A stretch of DNA of 64,000 nt from Odoribacter sp. AF15-53 (GCF_003479425.1 NZ_QUHC01000001.1:620001-684000), one strand, 5' to 3'. Positions 18,873 through 29,091 are shown, counted from the stretch's first letter. Notes: generated by a model from the sequence alone, not told the origin. Made by a program: numbers and translations.

Positions 18873-20846
18873 TTATAGTTCTTGAGGTTGAATTTCTTCC
18901 TCTTCGTCTTTCCAGGGACGTTTTCCGAGTATATTCTCCAAGTCATCGCTAAAGATAACCTCCCGTTCGATCAGAAGTTCAGCCACCTGGCGATGTTGCT
19001 CCCTGTGTTCACTTAATATTTGTTTGGTACGCTCGTAAGCTGCGGAGACCATCGCTTTGACCTCGGCGTCAATCAGCTCGGCCGTTTTCTCCGAATAGGG
19101 TTTCGTGAAGCTATAATCGCTCTGCCCGGTGGAGTCGTAGTAACTCAACATACCTATTTTTTCGCTCATACCATATATAGCTACCATGGCATAAGCCTGT
19201 TTTGTGGCTCGTTCCAGGTCATTCTGCGCTCCCGTGGATATTTGTCCGAACACGATTTCTTCGGCGGCACGACCGCCCAGCACGGAACACATCTGGTCAA
19301 GCAATTGCTCTTTCGTGGTAATCTGGCGTTCTTGCGGCAGGTACCACGCTGCCCCGAGGGCTTTTCCTCTTGGCACGATCGTCACTTTCAGAAGCGGGTG
19401 TGCGTGTTGTACCAACCACGATACGGTGGCATGTCCGGCCTCGTGATAAGCGATCGTTTTCTTCTCGCTGGGTTTGATTACCTTGCTACGGTTCTCCAGC
19501 CCGCCCACGATACGGTCGATTGAATCGAGAAAATCCTGTTTGTCAACCGCCTGTTTATTCCTCCGGGCGGCGATCAGGGCGGCCTCGTTGGCCACGTTGG
19601 CAATGTCGGCACCGGAGAATCCCGGGGTCTGTTTTGCGAGGAATGAATAATCAATATCTTCAGCCAGTTTCAACGGTTTCAGGTGAACCTTGAAAATCTC
19701 CTCCCGGTCTTTCAGTTCCGGTAAGTCCACGTATATCTGACGGTCAAAACGTCCGGCACGCAACAAGGCGCTGTCCAGTATATCGGCGCGATTCGTGGCG
19801 GCCAGGATGATCACTCCTGAATTCGTCTCAAAACCGTCCATTTCTGTCAACAACTGGTTCAATGTGTTTTCCCGTTCGTCATTGGCTCCCATGTTCGGGT
19901 TTCTTCCTCTCGCCCGACCGATTGCGTCGATCTCGTCGATGAAGATGATACAGGGGGCTTTTTCTTTCGCCTGTTTGAACAAGTCGCGCACGCGGGAGGC
20001 TCCTACTCCGACGAACATTTCTACGAAGTCCGATCCCGACATGGAGAAGAACGGAACGTTGGCTTCTCCCGCCATGGCCTTTGCCATTAACGTCTTACCG
20101 GTTCCCGGAGGGCCTACCAGCAAGGCTCCCTTGGGAATTTTACCTCCCAGTTTGGTGTATTTATCCGGGGATTTAAGGAAGGAAACGATCTCTTCTACCT
20201 CCTGTTTGGCCTCGGCCAACCCGGCCACGTCTTTAAACGTGATCTTGATATTGGATTCTTTGTCAAATAATTTTGCCTTGGATTTGCCGACGTTGAAAAT
20301 ACCGCCGCCGCCACCACCGCCGCCAGCACCCTTGCTCATGCGGCGCATGAAGAATATCCATATCCCCACGAACAGGGCGATCGGCAGGAAGTACATGATG
20401 ATCTCGCCCCAGTTGAAGTCGTCCTTGTAGTCAATGACCACGTCGCCTGCTTCGGGGTACTCTTTCTGCGCTTCCTGAAGATTCTTCTCGAATTGTTCCA
20501 GGGTCCCGAACGGCACGTAATATTGCGGTCCCGTGCTTTTCTGGTTAAATCCTTTCGCCACCAGTTCGCTGTGTCCCTCGATCTTTTCGGGCTTTAGGAC
20601 GATTTCCGCCTTTCCCCCGTTTTTCACGATGAAAATATCTTTTACCTCTCCCTTGGCAAGGAGGTCCGTTTTAAACTTTTGCCATGAAATCCTTTCCGGG
20701 TTCGAAGGCATACTGAAAAACTGGAAACCGATAATGAAAGCAGCGATGACGATAAACGACCAGTAACTGCTGAATTTTGGATTCCTGTTATTTTTCCCGC
20801 CTACCGGGGGAAAGTTGAAGCTATCTTTTTTGTTATTCTCAGCCAT
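18873..20846 (-). CDS. ftsH: ATP-dependent zinc metalloprotease FtsH
   Basis: A 657-aa inner-membrane AAA+ protease. It has two membrane segments (about 31-46 and 147-168) flanking a periplasmic domain, Walker A GPPGTGKT (245-252), Walker [10 protein letters not shown] (about 300-308), the second region of homology with [10 protein letters not shown], and the zinc site HEAGH (468-472). A glycine-rich linker follows the second membrane helix. It degrades damaged membrane proteins and short-lived regulators. It lies 9 nt after rsfS. Confidence 0.98.
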   Translation of the reverse strand: MAENNKKDSFNFPPVGGKNNRNPKFSSYWSFIVIAAFIIGFQFFSMPSNPERISWQKFKTDLLAKGEVKDIFIVKNGGKAEIVLKPEKIEGHSELVAKGFNQKSTGPQYYVPFGTLEQFEKNLQEAQKEYPEAGDVVIDYKDDFNWGEIIMYFLPIALFVGIWIFFMRRMSKGAGGGGGGGGIFNVGKSKAKLFDKESNIKITFKDVAGLAEAKQEVEEIVSFLKSPDKYTKLGGKIPKGALLVGPPGTGKTLMAKAMAGEANVPFFSMSGSDFVEMFVGVGASRVRDLFKQAKEKAPCIIFIDEIDAIGRARGRNPNMGANDERENTLNQLLTEMDGFETNSGVIILAATNRADILDSALLRAGRFDRQIYVDLPELKDREEIFKVHLKPLKLAEDIDYSFLAKQTPGFSGADIANVANEAALIAARRNKQAVDKQDFLDSIDRIVGGLENRSKVIKPSEKKTIAYHEAGHATVSWLVQHAHPLLKVTIVPRGKALGAAWYLPQERQITTKEQLLDQMCSVLGGRAAEEIVFGQISTGAQNDLERATKQAYAMVAIYGMSEKIGMLSYYDSTGQSDYSFTKPYSEKTAELIDAEVKAMVSAAYERTKQILSEHREQHRQVAELLIEREVIFSDDLENILGKRPWKDEEEEIQPQEL

Positions 20847-20855
20847 ATTTTATTT

Positions 20856-21212
20856 TTAATTTTCTTCTACATTCGTTATTTCCGCGTCCACCCAAAAGTC
20901 TTCAAGTTGATAGTAATCTCTCAGTTCTTTCTGGAATATATGTACAACCACGTTTCCATAATCCAGAACCACCCATTGGGCTTGTTGTTCTCCCTCCACG
21001 TGTAATGGTTTTTCTCCCAGTTCCTTGTTCACCTCCTCGCGGGCAAAGTCCGTGAGACTGGCCACGTGCGTGTTGGAAGTTCCATGACATATTACGAAAA
21101 AACTACAGAAACAGTTCTCAATTCTTCTTAAATCAATCTTTACAATATCAACACCCTTGTTCTCGTTCAGCGTTTTAATTATTTGTTCCACTAATTTTTC
21201 TGCTCCACTCAT
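20856..21212 (-). CDS. rsfS: Ribosome silencing factor
   Basis: A 118-aa protein of the RsfS/DUF143 family. Typical segments are ENKGVDIVKIDL, FCSFFVICHG and QAQWVVLDYGNVVVHIF. It binds ribosomal protein L14 and blocks subunit joining during starvation. It is the first gene of the rsfS-ftsH-DUF2007-cdsA-psd-panB series. Confidence 0.95.
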   Translation of the reverse strand: MSGAEKLVEQIIKTLNENKGVDIVKIDLRRIENCFCSFFVICHGTSNTHVASLTDFAREEVNKELGEKPLHVEGEQQAQWVVLDYGNVVVHIFQKELRDYYQLEDFWVDAEITNVEEN

Positions 21213-21541
21213 TCTTAAAAAACTAATTTCTAATTAAAGTACAAATATACATTTTTAATTTAATCCAAACCTGTTTTGGCAAGTACTCTTCTTTGTTTTT
21301 AGCAAAAAATGTACCTACTTTTCATCTTATTTGCTATTATGACGATTTGGCAGCGGAATAGGTTTGTTTTTTCGCAGGTAAAATTCAAGAACAGGGGAAG
21401 AATTGTGAAAAGTTTTAATTTAAACTTTAATCTCTATTTTTAGAGCTTGGTTTATGTTTATTGTAATGTATGTAATATATTTTATTGAGTATTAATTTAT
21501 TTGTATTTTTGTTTGTATTAATTTACTTAATACTAAACGTT
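21213..21541. other. A/T-rich divergent intergenic region
   Basis: A 329-bp gap between divergent genes. It holds a TATTTTTG match to the -7 promoter consensus at 21504-21511, 30 nt before the ATG of the plus-strand gene, with a TTG at 21485-21487 as a poor -33. Nothing else clear is visible. Confidence 0.45.
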
Positions 21542-21993
21542 ATGAAAAAAATTAAATTATTGGTTTTAAGTGCCATGATAATTCTTTGTGGTGCAGTGTA
21601 TTGTATCATTTTTGATCAATTAGGAGGAGATCCTTTGTTCACTTATTGGAATGTTGAGGGACAACCTGTTGGTAATCCTGTTGTATTACAACAGGGATCA
21701 ACCACCGAGATGTATATTGAAGCATATGTGCTTTTAAATGACATTTTTAGTTTAAATGTTGATGCTGATATTATGATGGCTGACGGATCATATTATGATA
21801 CAGGAATTCATGGGGATGCTTCAGCGTATTTAGAGAATACATTACCCGTAATGATTGGTGAGAGCCTACGTGTCAGATTTCAATTGCCTGTTAATGATGA
21901 TATTCCTAAAGGTATGGCACATTAATGGTTAGATTTACAAATGAAACAGGATATATTGTTGCTGGAGGTAAGAGCTCCATTGAAGTTTATTAA
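21542..21993 (+). pseudogene. Frameshifted small exported protein
   Basis: From the ATG at 21542 the frame gives a signal-peptide-like N-terminus (KLLVLSAMIILCGAVYC) and a beta-rich mature part, stopping at 21923-21925 after KGMAH. From 21916 the frame shifted by one base continues sensibly to a stop at 21991-21993, with GTLMVRFTNETGYIVAGG and then SSIEVY, which reads like the missing last strands of the same beta-sandwich. The likely cause is a single-base indel near 21911-21918. The DNA is more A/T-rich than its neighbours. I do not recognise the family. Sequencing error, a true mutation and programmed frameshifting are all possible. Confidence 0.6.
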
Positions 21994-22020
21994 GATTCTT
22001 CATTTGTAGAATAATTGAAT

Positions 22021-22068
22021 GAAAGTGGTTTGTGATAAATATATGAATTTTTATTACTGGCCACTTTC
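22021..22068. terminator. Hairpin between convergent genes
   Basis: GAAAGTGG (22021-22028) pairs with CCACTTTC (22061-22068) across a 32-nt A/T-rich loop, with T-rich flanks. It sits between the frameshifted gene and the minus-strand permease and can act as a weak bidirectional terminator. Confidence 0.45.
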
Positions 22069-22078
22069 TTTGTTGGTT

Positions 22079-25000
22079 TTACTCTATATAAACCCATTTT
22101 ATAGCATCTCCGAAGATGACTTGGTTATCATTGCCGTCGTCACTGAGATAGATTTTACTTTCTCCGGGTAAACAATCAAAATAGCCCAGGGAAATCCATC
22201 CATGTTGTCGTTGGATATTATCGGTAACAACAATTTCCTCTTCCCCTCCCCGGGGTAAGATTTTGTATTTTTGCGGACCGCTTAATATAACGAAAAGTCT
22301 GTTCCGGGGAATATAAACGAGCGCTTCATATCTTCCTTTCTTGGGAAGCTGGGCACTCCATGCGAGACTGTAAGTGTCTGATGTCGCTTTTTTGTATAAA
22401 TAACTTCGGGTAGACAGGCCATAACCGTCTTGAGTAACGTGTGTTTTCCACTTGCCGGTAGGTGTCGAGGTGTCGGATGATTTTATTCGTGATATAGATT
22501 GCATTATTCTGAAACCCTCATCTTCATTATCCACGATAATTTCATTCGAATCTGGTAAAAAGTAATCTTTTGTAACGGTACGGGTAAACTGAGACGTGTC
22601 GGGAGTAAAGAATCCGGTAGCGTTGAGAGACAGTTTGTTTGGCATATTTTGGGAAATGTTAGTATTCAAGTCTACCGTTCGCACGTCGTTTGTCAGAAAT
22701 GCGAAATGTTTGCCTGTTCCGGCCTCGATTTTGTAACTACGGTAATTGAATACGAATTCTCTTCGTCCCTCCGCCGAGGCGACTCTTCTTGCTTCAACGC
22801 CTCCCGGTAATTCCGTGTTTATCTGAATATTTATTATGCCGTCTACTTTACTATCGTTGAAGATGCTGAATTCTAACCGGCCAATATATTTGTTTTTGTT
22901 TCGATTAACCCGGGCAATAGGTTCATATTTAACTAAGTATTTGGGGATTTGATTACGGGTATACCATGTGGGTAAGACATGTCCCCATCCGATGCAGAAT
23001 TTCGTTTCGAATTCTTTTTCAAAGCGGTAAAAGTCGACTTCCTTGAATTGATGTCGTGTTAAAAAAGTGTTGATAAATGCCACGAGACTATCCCGTGGTA
23101 TCCCTTCAAAATCGAATTGATCAACTAGTTCTCTGCTTTTTAATGTCCATATTGTGTTTAAGACTGTCGGATGTAGCGTTTTGTCGTGCATAGCCTCTTG
23201 AATGCTCTTTGTTGTTAAATAATCAATAGCTTGGCGTTCAATCTCTGGCGTGATAGTCCTGCGTCCTCCCTTGCTTGTGGGATTGTTGTCTTGCACGATC
23301 AAATTTATAAGGCTATTGATAAAAGGATATTCTTTTGAATATATGTGAGTTGTTTGGTCGAGAAACAAGGCTGATGTCTGGTGTTTGTTGTTCGAGCGTT
23401 CATGATCACCCTTGTAATATGAAAGGCCCAGGCGATATATTCCCAAGATATTTTCCCAGGAGAAAGAATAGTATGGACATTCTTCTTTCAATAGAAAATC
23501 TTGTAAATTTTCATTGATCCGGTATGCGGATTTTACGGGCAAGTAAATAGGTGTGTTGATCCCGCATTCCGGGAAAAAGACAAGTTCTGGTTGGACGAAT
23601 TCGCTTCCTCCCCGTTCAATTCTGAAATAAGAGTCTTGATTAATTGGAATTTCTGTCAATACAAAACGATCGTAAGGATAGCTTCTTCCTGTTCCCGATT
23701 CGGCTCGGTATCTTAATTTTCGAATCATTTCTGGGATGGATAAATCCTGAACATTCGTGAGAGCTTTTAACAAATATTCGTGTTTCTTTAAGATATTAAG
23801 TTCGTAAGTAATCGAGTCCAGAACGATCTGGTGGGAGCTGTAGTCGCCGATACAAAGAGTGAGTCCGGGAAGCGGGTGTTCATTCTTGAAGATGATTTTT
23901 TTATCTAGAACACGGCTTTTACCCTGGGAAATGACCTTGTGATTTCCTTGGGAAGATACTTGCAAGGAGTAACGTGCGAAATTCTTGGGAAGGTTATGCT
24001 TTTGTTGGAGCGATATGGGGGGGACTGTTGTCGGGTACCATAAAACTTCTGGAATTAGTAACGTGAAATTTTCTCGCAGGTATGCGTGATTTTTCCCGAA
24101 GCGGCAAGCCTGGTACATTCGTTGGTCAAAACTGGCGAGCATTTTGTTTGGCACGTCTAAATAGCAGATGTTTTCATCTATTTTCCCTTCGTATCGCATG
24201 TGTATTCTTAGGGAATCCCTCGATGCTAGTGATTGCTGAACTAGAATGACTTGGTGTTCTCGCTTGAATGGTATATCTGCGTCGGCCTTTGTTAAAGAAA
24301 TGAGGTCTAACCGGGGATTCAGGTAAAAGATAATTCTTTCGAGCTCGTTGTTTGTTTGGTTTTGGACGAGCAATTCACTGTTTACAATCATCCGATCGCC
24401 TTTTTGCTCGTACTTTATGTCTTGTGAAAGCAACGTGGCTTTTCCTGCGAATTCGTATTTATCGTATATTGTTGAGTAGGTCCGGCGGAGTGAGTAAACC
24501 TTTTGATTAGAGAGGAAATACGCTCCCCCACATAATACCCCGAGAGCCATAAATAATATCATGACGATCGTGTTCCCTTTTTTCCCGGAATGATTGGGGA
24601 TACGGTTAAAATTGATAACCGTTAACTGGATCAAGCCTAGACCGAGGAAAAACCAACATCCGCGTTGCATCAGGTAGGATTTTAGGTCAGGATGTCCAGT
24701 GAAATCGGAGAACGTGTTGGGGAGGGTGATACCAAGCGGGTCGAGGAGGCTTTGTTGAAAATCTCGGATATACACAATGGTTGCGGCGATGTATCCTAGG
24801 AGAATTATCAAGCTGAAAACCTGATTTCTGAGCTGGTTAACCAAGAAAAAGGTTAGTCCGATCAAGAACACGCTTGAAGGGAGAATCATCGAAGATAAAT
24901 AAAACAAGTAAATCGTAATATCGAAAGGTGCTGTAGTGGCAAAAAGATGGATTAACATCGCAATTACCAGGGATATAATGGCCGCACCCCCGAAAGTGTA

Positions 25001-25345
25001 AACGAAAGCTAAGAATATGCCCCACACGTATTCCTTGTTGCTTTCCGGCCGATAATATATGGCTTCCAGTGTGTCGATATTCTTGTTTTTGTACAAAAAA
25101 CGACAAGCCAGCACGATCAACGGGAGTGTTTGAAACGTGGAAAAAAGGAAAACGTTCATGTATGGGATGAAAGAGGGGAGGTGCTTGAAACTGGATTGAG
25201 AAGGTGAAAGTAGGAAACTTTGTTCCCGTACCAGTACATACAAGATAACACCGTATGTAAACAGGAAGAAAGAGTATAATAGTTTATTTCTTAATAATAA
25301 TTTGAAATTATAACGAGCAATAATATGAATATTGTGTACATTCAT
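22079..25345 (-). CDS. ABC-2-like permease fused to a degenerate M1-peptidase-like periplasmic domain and a golvesin-like C-terminus
   Basis: A 1088-aa protein. The first 270 residues contain about seven hydrophobic helices that look like an ABC-2 type permease, beginning IHIIARYNFKLLLRNKLLY. A long soluble part follows with segments resembling M1 aminopeptidases (RSYPYDRFVLTEIP near 560), yet no HExxH zinc motif occurs anywhere, so it should not be an active M1 enzyme. The last 130 residues (YEALVYIPRN, GWISLGYFDCLPGESKIYLS) resemble the golvesin C-terminal domain. No ATPase gene is adjacent. The architecture is like the permease/M1 fusion proteins of Bacteroidetes, but with a dead catalytic site. 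Its substrate is unknown. Confidence 0.65.
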   Translation of the reverse strand: MNVHNIHIIARYNFKLLLRNKLLYSFFLFTYGVILYVLVREQSFLLSPSQSSFKHLPSFIPYMNVFLFSTFQTLPLIVLACRFLYKNKNIDTLEAIYYRPESNKEYVWGIFLAFVYTFGGAAIISLVIAMLIHLFATTAPFDITIYLFYLSSMILPSSVFLIGLTFFLVNQLRNQVFSLIILLGYIAATIVYIRDFQQSLLDPLGITLPNTFSDFTGHPDLKSYLMQRGCWFFLGLGLIQLTVINFNRIPNHSGKKGNTIVMILFMALGVLCGGAYFLSNQKVYSLRRTYSTIYDKYEFAGKATLLSQDIKYEQKGDRMIVNSELLVQNQTNNELERIIFYLNPRLDLISLTKADADIPFKREHQVILVQQSLASRDSLRIHMRYEGKIDENICYLDVPNKMLASFDQRMYQACRFGKNHAYLRENFTLLIPEVLWYPTTVPPISLQQKHNLPKNFARYSLQVSSQGNHKVISQGKSRVLDKKIIFKNEHPLPGLTLCIGDYSSHQIVLDSITYELNILKKHEYLLKALTNVQDLSIPEMIRKLRYRAESGTGRSYPYDRFVLTEIPINQDSYFRIERGGSEFVQPELVFFPECGINTPIYLPVKSAYRINENLQDFLLKEECPYYSFSWENILGIYRLGLSYYKGDHERSNNKHQTSALFLDQTTHIYSKEYPFINSLINLIVQDNNPTSKGGRRTITPEIERQAIDYLTTKSIQEAMHDKTLHPTVLNTIWTLKSRELVDQFDFEGIPRDSLVAFINTFLTRHQFKEVDFYRFEKEFETKFCIGWGHVLPTWYTRNQIPKYLVKYEPIARVNRNKNKYIGRLEFSIFNDSKVDGIINIQINTELPGGVEARRVASAEGRREFVFNYRSYKIEAGTGKHFAFLTNDVRTVDLNTNISQNMPNKLSLNATGFFTPDTSQFTRTVTKDYFLPDSNEIIVDNEDEGFRIMQSISRIKSSDTSTPTGKWKTHVTQDGYGLSTRSYLYKKATSDTYSLAWSAQLPKKGRYEALVYIPRNRLFVILSGPQKYKILPRGGEEEIVVTDNIQRQHGWISLGYFDCLPGESKIYLSDDGNDNQVIFGDAIKWVYIE

Positions 25346-25711
25346 AATTCCCTTGTTTGTAGTTCGTAATATGTTACAATATTAATCAAAAATGTAATAA
25401 AATAAAAATGTCAGTACATTTTATTTTTATGAACGGTTTGTTGGATTCTTTTCGATCTGTGGTATTCGTGAATAGGGTAATTTTAAGAGAAGTGGTACAT
25501 GGTTGTCCCTTGGAATTGCATTTAATTTTTCAGCTTAGAATAATGTTTTTAACAAATCTTTTTCTAGTTTTGCAAACCAGAGCTTGCGGTTTATCGTTTA
25601 CCGAGCCATGGGAAACAGGATGATTTAGTTTGTTGGCTCGTAATGAGCGAGATAATATACTTGTCGAGAGTTTTGTAGGAGTTTTGAACGTTAAAGTTTA
25701 AATTGTTTAAG
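25346..25711. other. Divergent intergenic region without a supported gene
   Basis: 366 bp between divergent genes. It is A/T-rich on the left. A 71-codon frame (25408-25623) has no recognisable feature and no family resemblance, so I do not call it. No terminator or clear promoter pair is visible. Confidence 0.5.
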
Positions 25712-26803
25712 ATGGAAAAGTACATGATACCATTGGTGCCGGGACCGGTAACAGTCCCGCAAGAGATTTTGAAAGTTGCGGCCCAGAATTTCGGGTCGGC
25801 GGATTTTGAACCCGAGTATTTGACCTTGTACCGGGAAACGGAGAAATTACTACAAAAGATGATGAAGACCCAAAGTCGGGTCGTGATCCAGACTGGTGAG
25901 GGTATGCTGGTACTGTGGGCGGCCTTGAAGAGCACGTTGAAACCGGGCGATCGGGTGTTGGTGCTTTCCACCGGGTTATTCGGCGAAGGGTTTGGGGATA
26001 TGGCCAAGTCTCTGGGATGCGAGGCGCTTACCCTGGATTTCGGGTATGACGAGACGTTTCATGACTTTGCCGCTATTGAGAAAGCGATCGTGGAGTTCAA
26101 ACCGAAGATGATCACGATGGTTCAGAACGAGACTCCCAGCGGGACAATGAACCCGGTGAAAGAGATCGGGGAATTGAAAGAAAAACATGGTGTACCTTTA
26201 TTATGTGTCGACATCGTGTCGGGTCTGGGGGGTACACCTATACATATTGACGACTGGAACGTGGACTTGGCTCTGGGAGGATCGCAGAAATGTCTTTCTG
26301 CCCCGGCGAACATGTCGTTTCTGTCCGTGAGCGATCGGGCTTGGGAGATCGTGAAAGAGGTAAATTATGCCGGTTACGAGGCTTTGTTGCCTTTCCTGAC
26401 AGCCCCGGAGACGGGTTGTTTCCCGTACACTCCCTACTGGCAGGGAACCGCTCAGTTGCACCGGGCCTGCGAGTTGATTTTCGAGGAAGGGCTGGAGAGT
26501 TGTATTGCCCGCCACGAAAAAGTAGCCGCTTATTGTCGCGAGCGTGTGAAAGAGATGGGATTAAAATTGTATCCTGCCGAGGATGCCGTTTGTTCTCCGA
26601 CAGTTACCGCCATTTACGTGCCGGAACACATGACTTGGGAACGTCTGGATTCCGAATTGCGAGTGCAGGGGATGGTAGTGGGCGGCAACTACGGTAAGCT
26701 GGCTGGGAAAGTTTTCCGCATTGGACACATGGGGTCACAGGCGAACATCAACCTGATCAAGGAGGCGATGGATATCCTGGAGACAGTGGTACATGACGTG
26801 TAA
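25712..26803 (+). CDS. Class V aminotransferase (alanine-glyoxylate/serine-pyruvate type)
   Basis: A 363-aa PLP enzyme beginning MEKYMIPLVPGPVTVPQEI, the classic N-terminus of the serine-pyruvate/alanine-glyoxylate group. Further motifs are QTGEGMLVLWAAL, HGVPLLCVDIVSGLGG and the PLP lysine in GGSQKCL (Lys193). The start at ATG 25712 is preferred to an in-frame TTG three codons earlier. It transfers an amino group between small amino and oxo acids; members of this group also act in purine breakdown or aminophosphonate metabolism, and the sequence alone does not decide. It is a single-gene unit. Confidence 0.88.
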   Translation: MEKYMIPLVPGPVTVPQEILKVAAQNFGSADFEPEYLTLYRETEKLLQKMMKTQSRVVIQTGEGMLVLWAALKSTLKPGDRVLVLSTGLFGEGFGDMAKSLGCEALTLDFGYDETFHDFAAIEKAIVEFKPKMITMVQNETPSGTMNPVKEIGELKEKHGVPLLCVDIVSGLGGTPIHIDDWNVDLALGGSQKCLSAPANMSFLSVSDRAWEIVKEVNYAGYEALLPFLTAPETGCFPYTPYWQGTAQLHRACELIFEEGLESCIARHEKVAAYCRERVKEMGLKLYPAEDAVCSPTVTAIYVPEHMTWERLDSELRVQGMVVGGNYGKLAGKVFRIGHMGSQANINLIKEAMDILETVVHDV

Positions 26804-26807
26804 AAAA

Positions 26808-26910
26808 GGTCTATAAAGTCAATGGACTCTTGCGGGGCGCTTTGTCCACGGCAGCATTGGCTTCTGCCAAATCCTGTCCGAAGGACACTTGAGACTTTAT
26901 GTACTTTTCA
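26808..26910. repeat. Palindromic intergenic repeat, copy C
   Basis: It has GTCTATAAAGTC, ATGGACTCTTGCGGGGCGCTTTGTCCACGGCAGC in two runs, GTCCGAAGGACACTT, and GACTTTATG at the far end. These are the modules of copies A, B, E and F. It lies just downstream of the aminotransferase. Confidence 0.7.
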
Positions 26911-27062
26911 CGAGAAGTTTTTGTGGGAACGGCTCCGTGGTTGTTTTTCGGTCAAGAATAAAAAAATTGTTCTGGGATCGTAAAATTTACTGATTTTGTT
27001 TGCTTGATAATGATTTTAATTTCATATTTGCTCAAATTAAATGACCTGTTAAAATTGCGATA

Positions 27063-27380
27063 ATGGAGATAATTGAAACGAGACAAAAAGAGCTTCCTAA
27101 CGCAACCGCCGTGTTGATTTTAGGGATATTGTCTTTAGTACTTTGCTGGTTCGTGGGTCTTATTCTGGGGATCGTGGCGGTGGCTTTGGCCTCGAAGCCG
27201 AGGTTGGCATATTACGCTAATCCCAACGAGTACACGGAGTCCTCTTTCAAGAATCTGCGAGCCGGGAGGATATGCGGCATTATCGGAATTTGTATCGGGT
27301 TGGCTGTTTTAGCTTTTATGCTTTTGATGGTACTAGGTATCACGGCGTTAAGTGTCGGATCAATGTTTTTGCAAGGTTAA
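27063..27380 (+). CDS. Small membrane protein, DUF4190/CCC-motif type
   Basis: A 105-aa protein with two strong hydrophobic hairpins (about 15-45 and 75-103) around a short polar loop. The phrases AVLILGILSLVLCW and GRICGIIGICIGL match small DUF4190-like or CCC-motif membrane proteins of Bacteroidetes. The function is unknown. The next gene starts 13 nt later, so the two are probably co-transcribed. Confidence 0.7.
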   Translation: MEIIETRQKELPNATAVLILGILSLVLCWFVGLILGIVAVALASKPRLAYYANPNEYTESSFKNLRAGRICGIIGICIGLAVLAFMLLMVLGITALSVGSMFLQG

Positions 27381-27393
27381 ATTAAATAACAAT

Positions 27394-27999
27394 ATGGACT
27401 ACAGATTTGAAATCAGTTTACCGAATAGTTCGGATTTTAGATGTGAAATTGCCGTCGGGGGTGAACAGACTTTCCAACAATTTCACGATAAAATTGTTGA
27501 GACGTTAAATTACGACAGTTCTCAAATGGCTTCTTTTTTCACGCTTGACCGGATGGGCAACCGGGTGAAAGAGATCGCATTGATGGACATGGCTGTGGAG
27601 GACGAGGAGAGCGAGAATCTTGTCATGGACAACACGAAAATCAGCGATATCATCAAACCGGGATGCCTTGAACTGGAATACGTGTATGATTTCTTCTCTA
27701 ACAAGTATTACAAGGTAGAGTATGCCGGGGAGTATATCCGTGATTCTTCGGACGTGATGCCGGTGTGTATCGCTTGCGAGGGTGATATTCCCGAACAATT
27801 CTCCTATAACGAGGAGAACGAAAACTGGGATTTCGACAAGCCCGCGGAGGAGTACGACGGTGACTACGATGATAGTTTCATGGAAGAATTTGGTGGTAGC
27901 GGAGACTACGACGATGATGACCGTCAAGATCGTGACGGTGACGAGTACTATCGTGACGAGCGTTACGAGAGCCTGGATGATTATATTGACAGGCTTTAA
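27394..27999 (+). CDS. Plasmid pRiA4b ORF-3-like protein with acidic tail
   Basis: A 201-aa protein from the ATG at 27394. The first 125 residues resemble the pRiA4b ORF3-like fold: FEISLPNSSDFRCEIAV, QQFHDKIVETLNYD, MASFFTLD and LEYVYDFFSNKYYKVEY. The last 70 residues are a highly acidic low-complexity tail dominated by Asp, Glu, Tyr and Gly. The family has no firm function; members occur near mobile DNA and in stand-alone chromosomal copies. The acidic tail may bind cations or nucleic-acid-binding proteins, which is speculation. Confidence 0.75.
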   Translation: MDYRFEISLPNSSDFRCEIAVGGEQTFQQFHDKIVETLNYDSSQMASFFTLDRMGNRVKEIALMDMAVEDEESENLVMDNTKISDIIKPGCLELEYVYDFFSNKYYKVEYAGEYIRDSSDVMPVCIACEGDIPEQFSYNEENENWDFDKPAEEYDGDYDDSFMEEFGGSGDYDDDDRQDRDGDEYYRDERYESLDDYIDRL

Positions 28000-28029
28000 A
28001 TTGTCTTCGGCAAGTTAAAGTCTGCAGGT

Positions 28030-28160
28030 TAATGCCATCGCACAAGGCTGTTTCCACTATAAACAGAAAAGGGGCTGTAGATTTTGCCCGAAGCCGGAGA
28101 GTAACTCTGCTCTCCCTCTGTTTATAGAGGGAGTCCCGGAGGGGAAGGGAGTTTGAAAGA
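28030..28160. repeat. Noncoding repeat-like region, type 2, second copy
   Basis: It shares with 15990-16215 the phrases CTCTGTTTATAGAGG and CCGAAGCCGGAG, and has nested inverted repeats (CTCCCTCTGTTTATAGAGGGAG, and CTGTTT..AAACAG around 28050-28070). No open frame or tRNA is present. It lies just before miaA and may fold in its leader. Confidence 0.6.
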
Positions 28161-28203
28161 TAAAAACTAAAAGCTTAGAATTTAGAATCTAAAATTTAAT
28201 ATC

Positions 28204-29091
28204 TTGAAGACGCTGATCGTATTACTTGGACCGACGGGGGTGGGGAAGACTGATTTGAGTATCGAGCTTGCCAGGTATTATAACACGTCGATCATATCGT
28301 GTGATTCACGACAGATTTACAAAGAAATGTGTATAGGAACTGCCGTACCGGGGCGAGAGCAACTGGAGGCCGTTCCTCATTTTTTTATACAGACAGAGTC
28401 GGTTCACGACTATTTTAATTGTTGGGAGTTCGAGCAGCAGGCCCTTCGTAAAATACGGGAGTTGTTCGAGGAGAGAGAGGTCGTCGTCATGGCGGGCGGT
28501 TCGATGATGTACATTGATGCCGTGTGTAAGGGAATCGACGAGATGCCGACCGTTGACGAGGAGGTGCGCCGGTCCGTGAAGGAGATGCATGAGCGGGAGG
28601 GAATCGAGGCGTTGCGCCTGTTGTTGAAGAAACTGGACCCCGTGTCGTACGGTACGGTCGACCTGAAGAATGCCAAACGAATTATGCACGCCTTGGAAGT
28701 CTGCCTGACGACCGGGCAACCTTACTCTTCTTTCCTAACCGGAAGCGTGAAGGAGCGGGAGTTCGCTATCGTGAAAATCGGCTTGAACCGCGACCGGGAG
28801 GAGTTGTTCGACCGTATCAATCACCGAGTGGACCAGATGGTGGTGGACGGGATGGAAGCCGAGGCCCGTGCGCTTTACCCCTTGCGTCACTTGAACGCCT
28901 TGAACACCGTGGGTTACAAGGAGTGGTTCGATTACTTCGACGGCAAGTTCGACCGGGAGGAAGCCATTCGTTTGATCAAACGTAATACCCGTCGTTACGC
29001 CAAGAAACAACTCACTTGGTACCGTAACTCCCCGGAAATCCACTGGTTTCATCCCTCTCAGAAAGAAGAAATCTTACGAGTTTTAGAATAA
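28204..29091 (+). CDS. miaA: tRNA dimethylallyltransferase
   Basis: A 295-aa protein with the P-loop GPTGVGKT near the N-terminus, the substrate loop SCDSRQIYKEM and the later VMAGGSMMYIDAV segment, all standard for MiaA. It adds a dimethylallyl group to A37 of tRNAs that read UNN codons. The frame has no upstream ATG, so the start is most likely the TTG at 28204, which gives the family-typical MKTLIVLLGPTG. The length is normal. Confidence 0.95.
   Translation: MKTLIVLLGPTGVGKTDLSIELARYYNTSIISCDSRQIYKEMCIGTAVPGREQLEAVPHFFIQTESVHDYFNCWEFEQQALRKIRELFEEREVVVMAGGSMMYIDAVCKGIDEMPTVDEEVRRSVKEMHEREGIEALRLLLKKLDPVSYGTVDLKNAKRIMHALEVCLTTGQPYSSFLTGSVKEREFAIVKIGLNRDREELFDRINHRVDQMVVDGMEAEARALYPLRHLNALNTVGYKEWFDYFDGKFDREEAIRLIKRNTRRYAKKQLTWYRNSPEIHWFHPSQKEEILRVLE

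Noticed and set aside
19795..20430. Long plus-strand open frame opposite ftsH
   Set aside because: It is an antisense shadow of a highly conserved gene; similar shadows lie opposite susC, uvrA and copA.
25408..25623. 71-codon plus-strand frame between the permease and the aminotransferase
   Set aside because: No recognisable motif, no clear start signal and unlike codon use to its neighbours.
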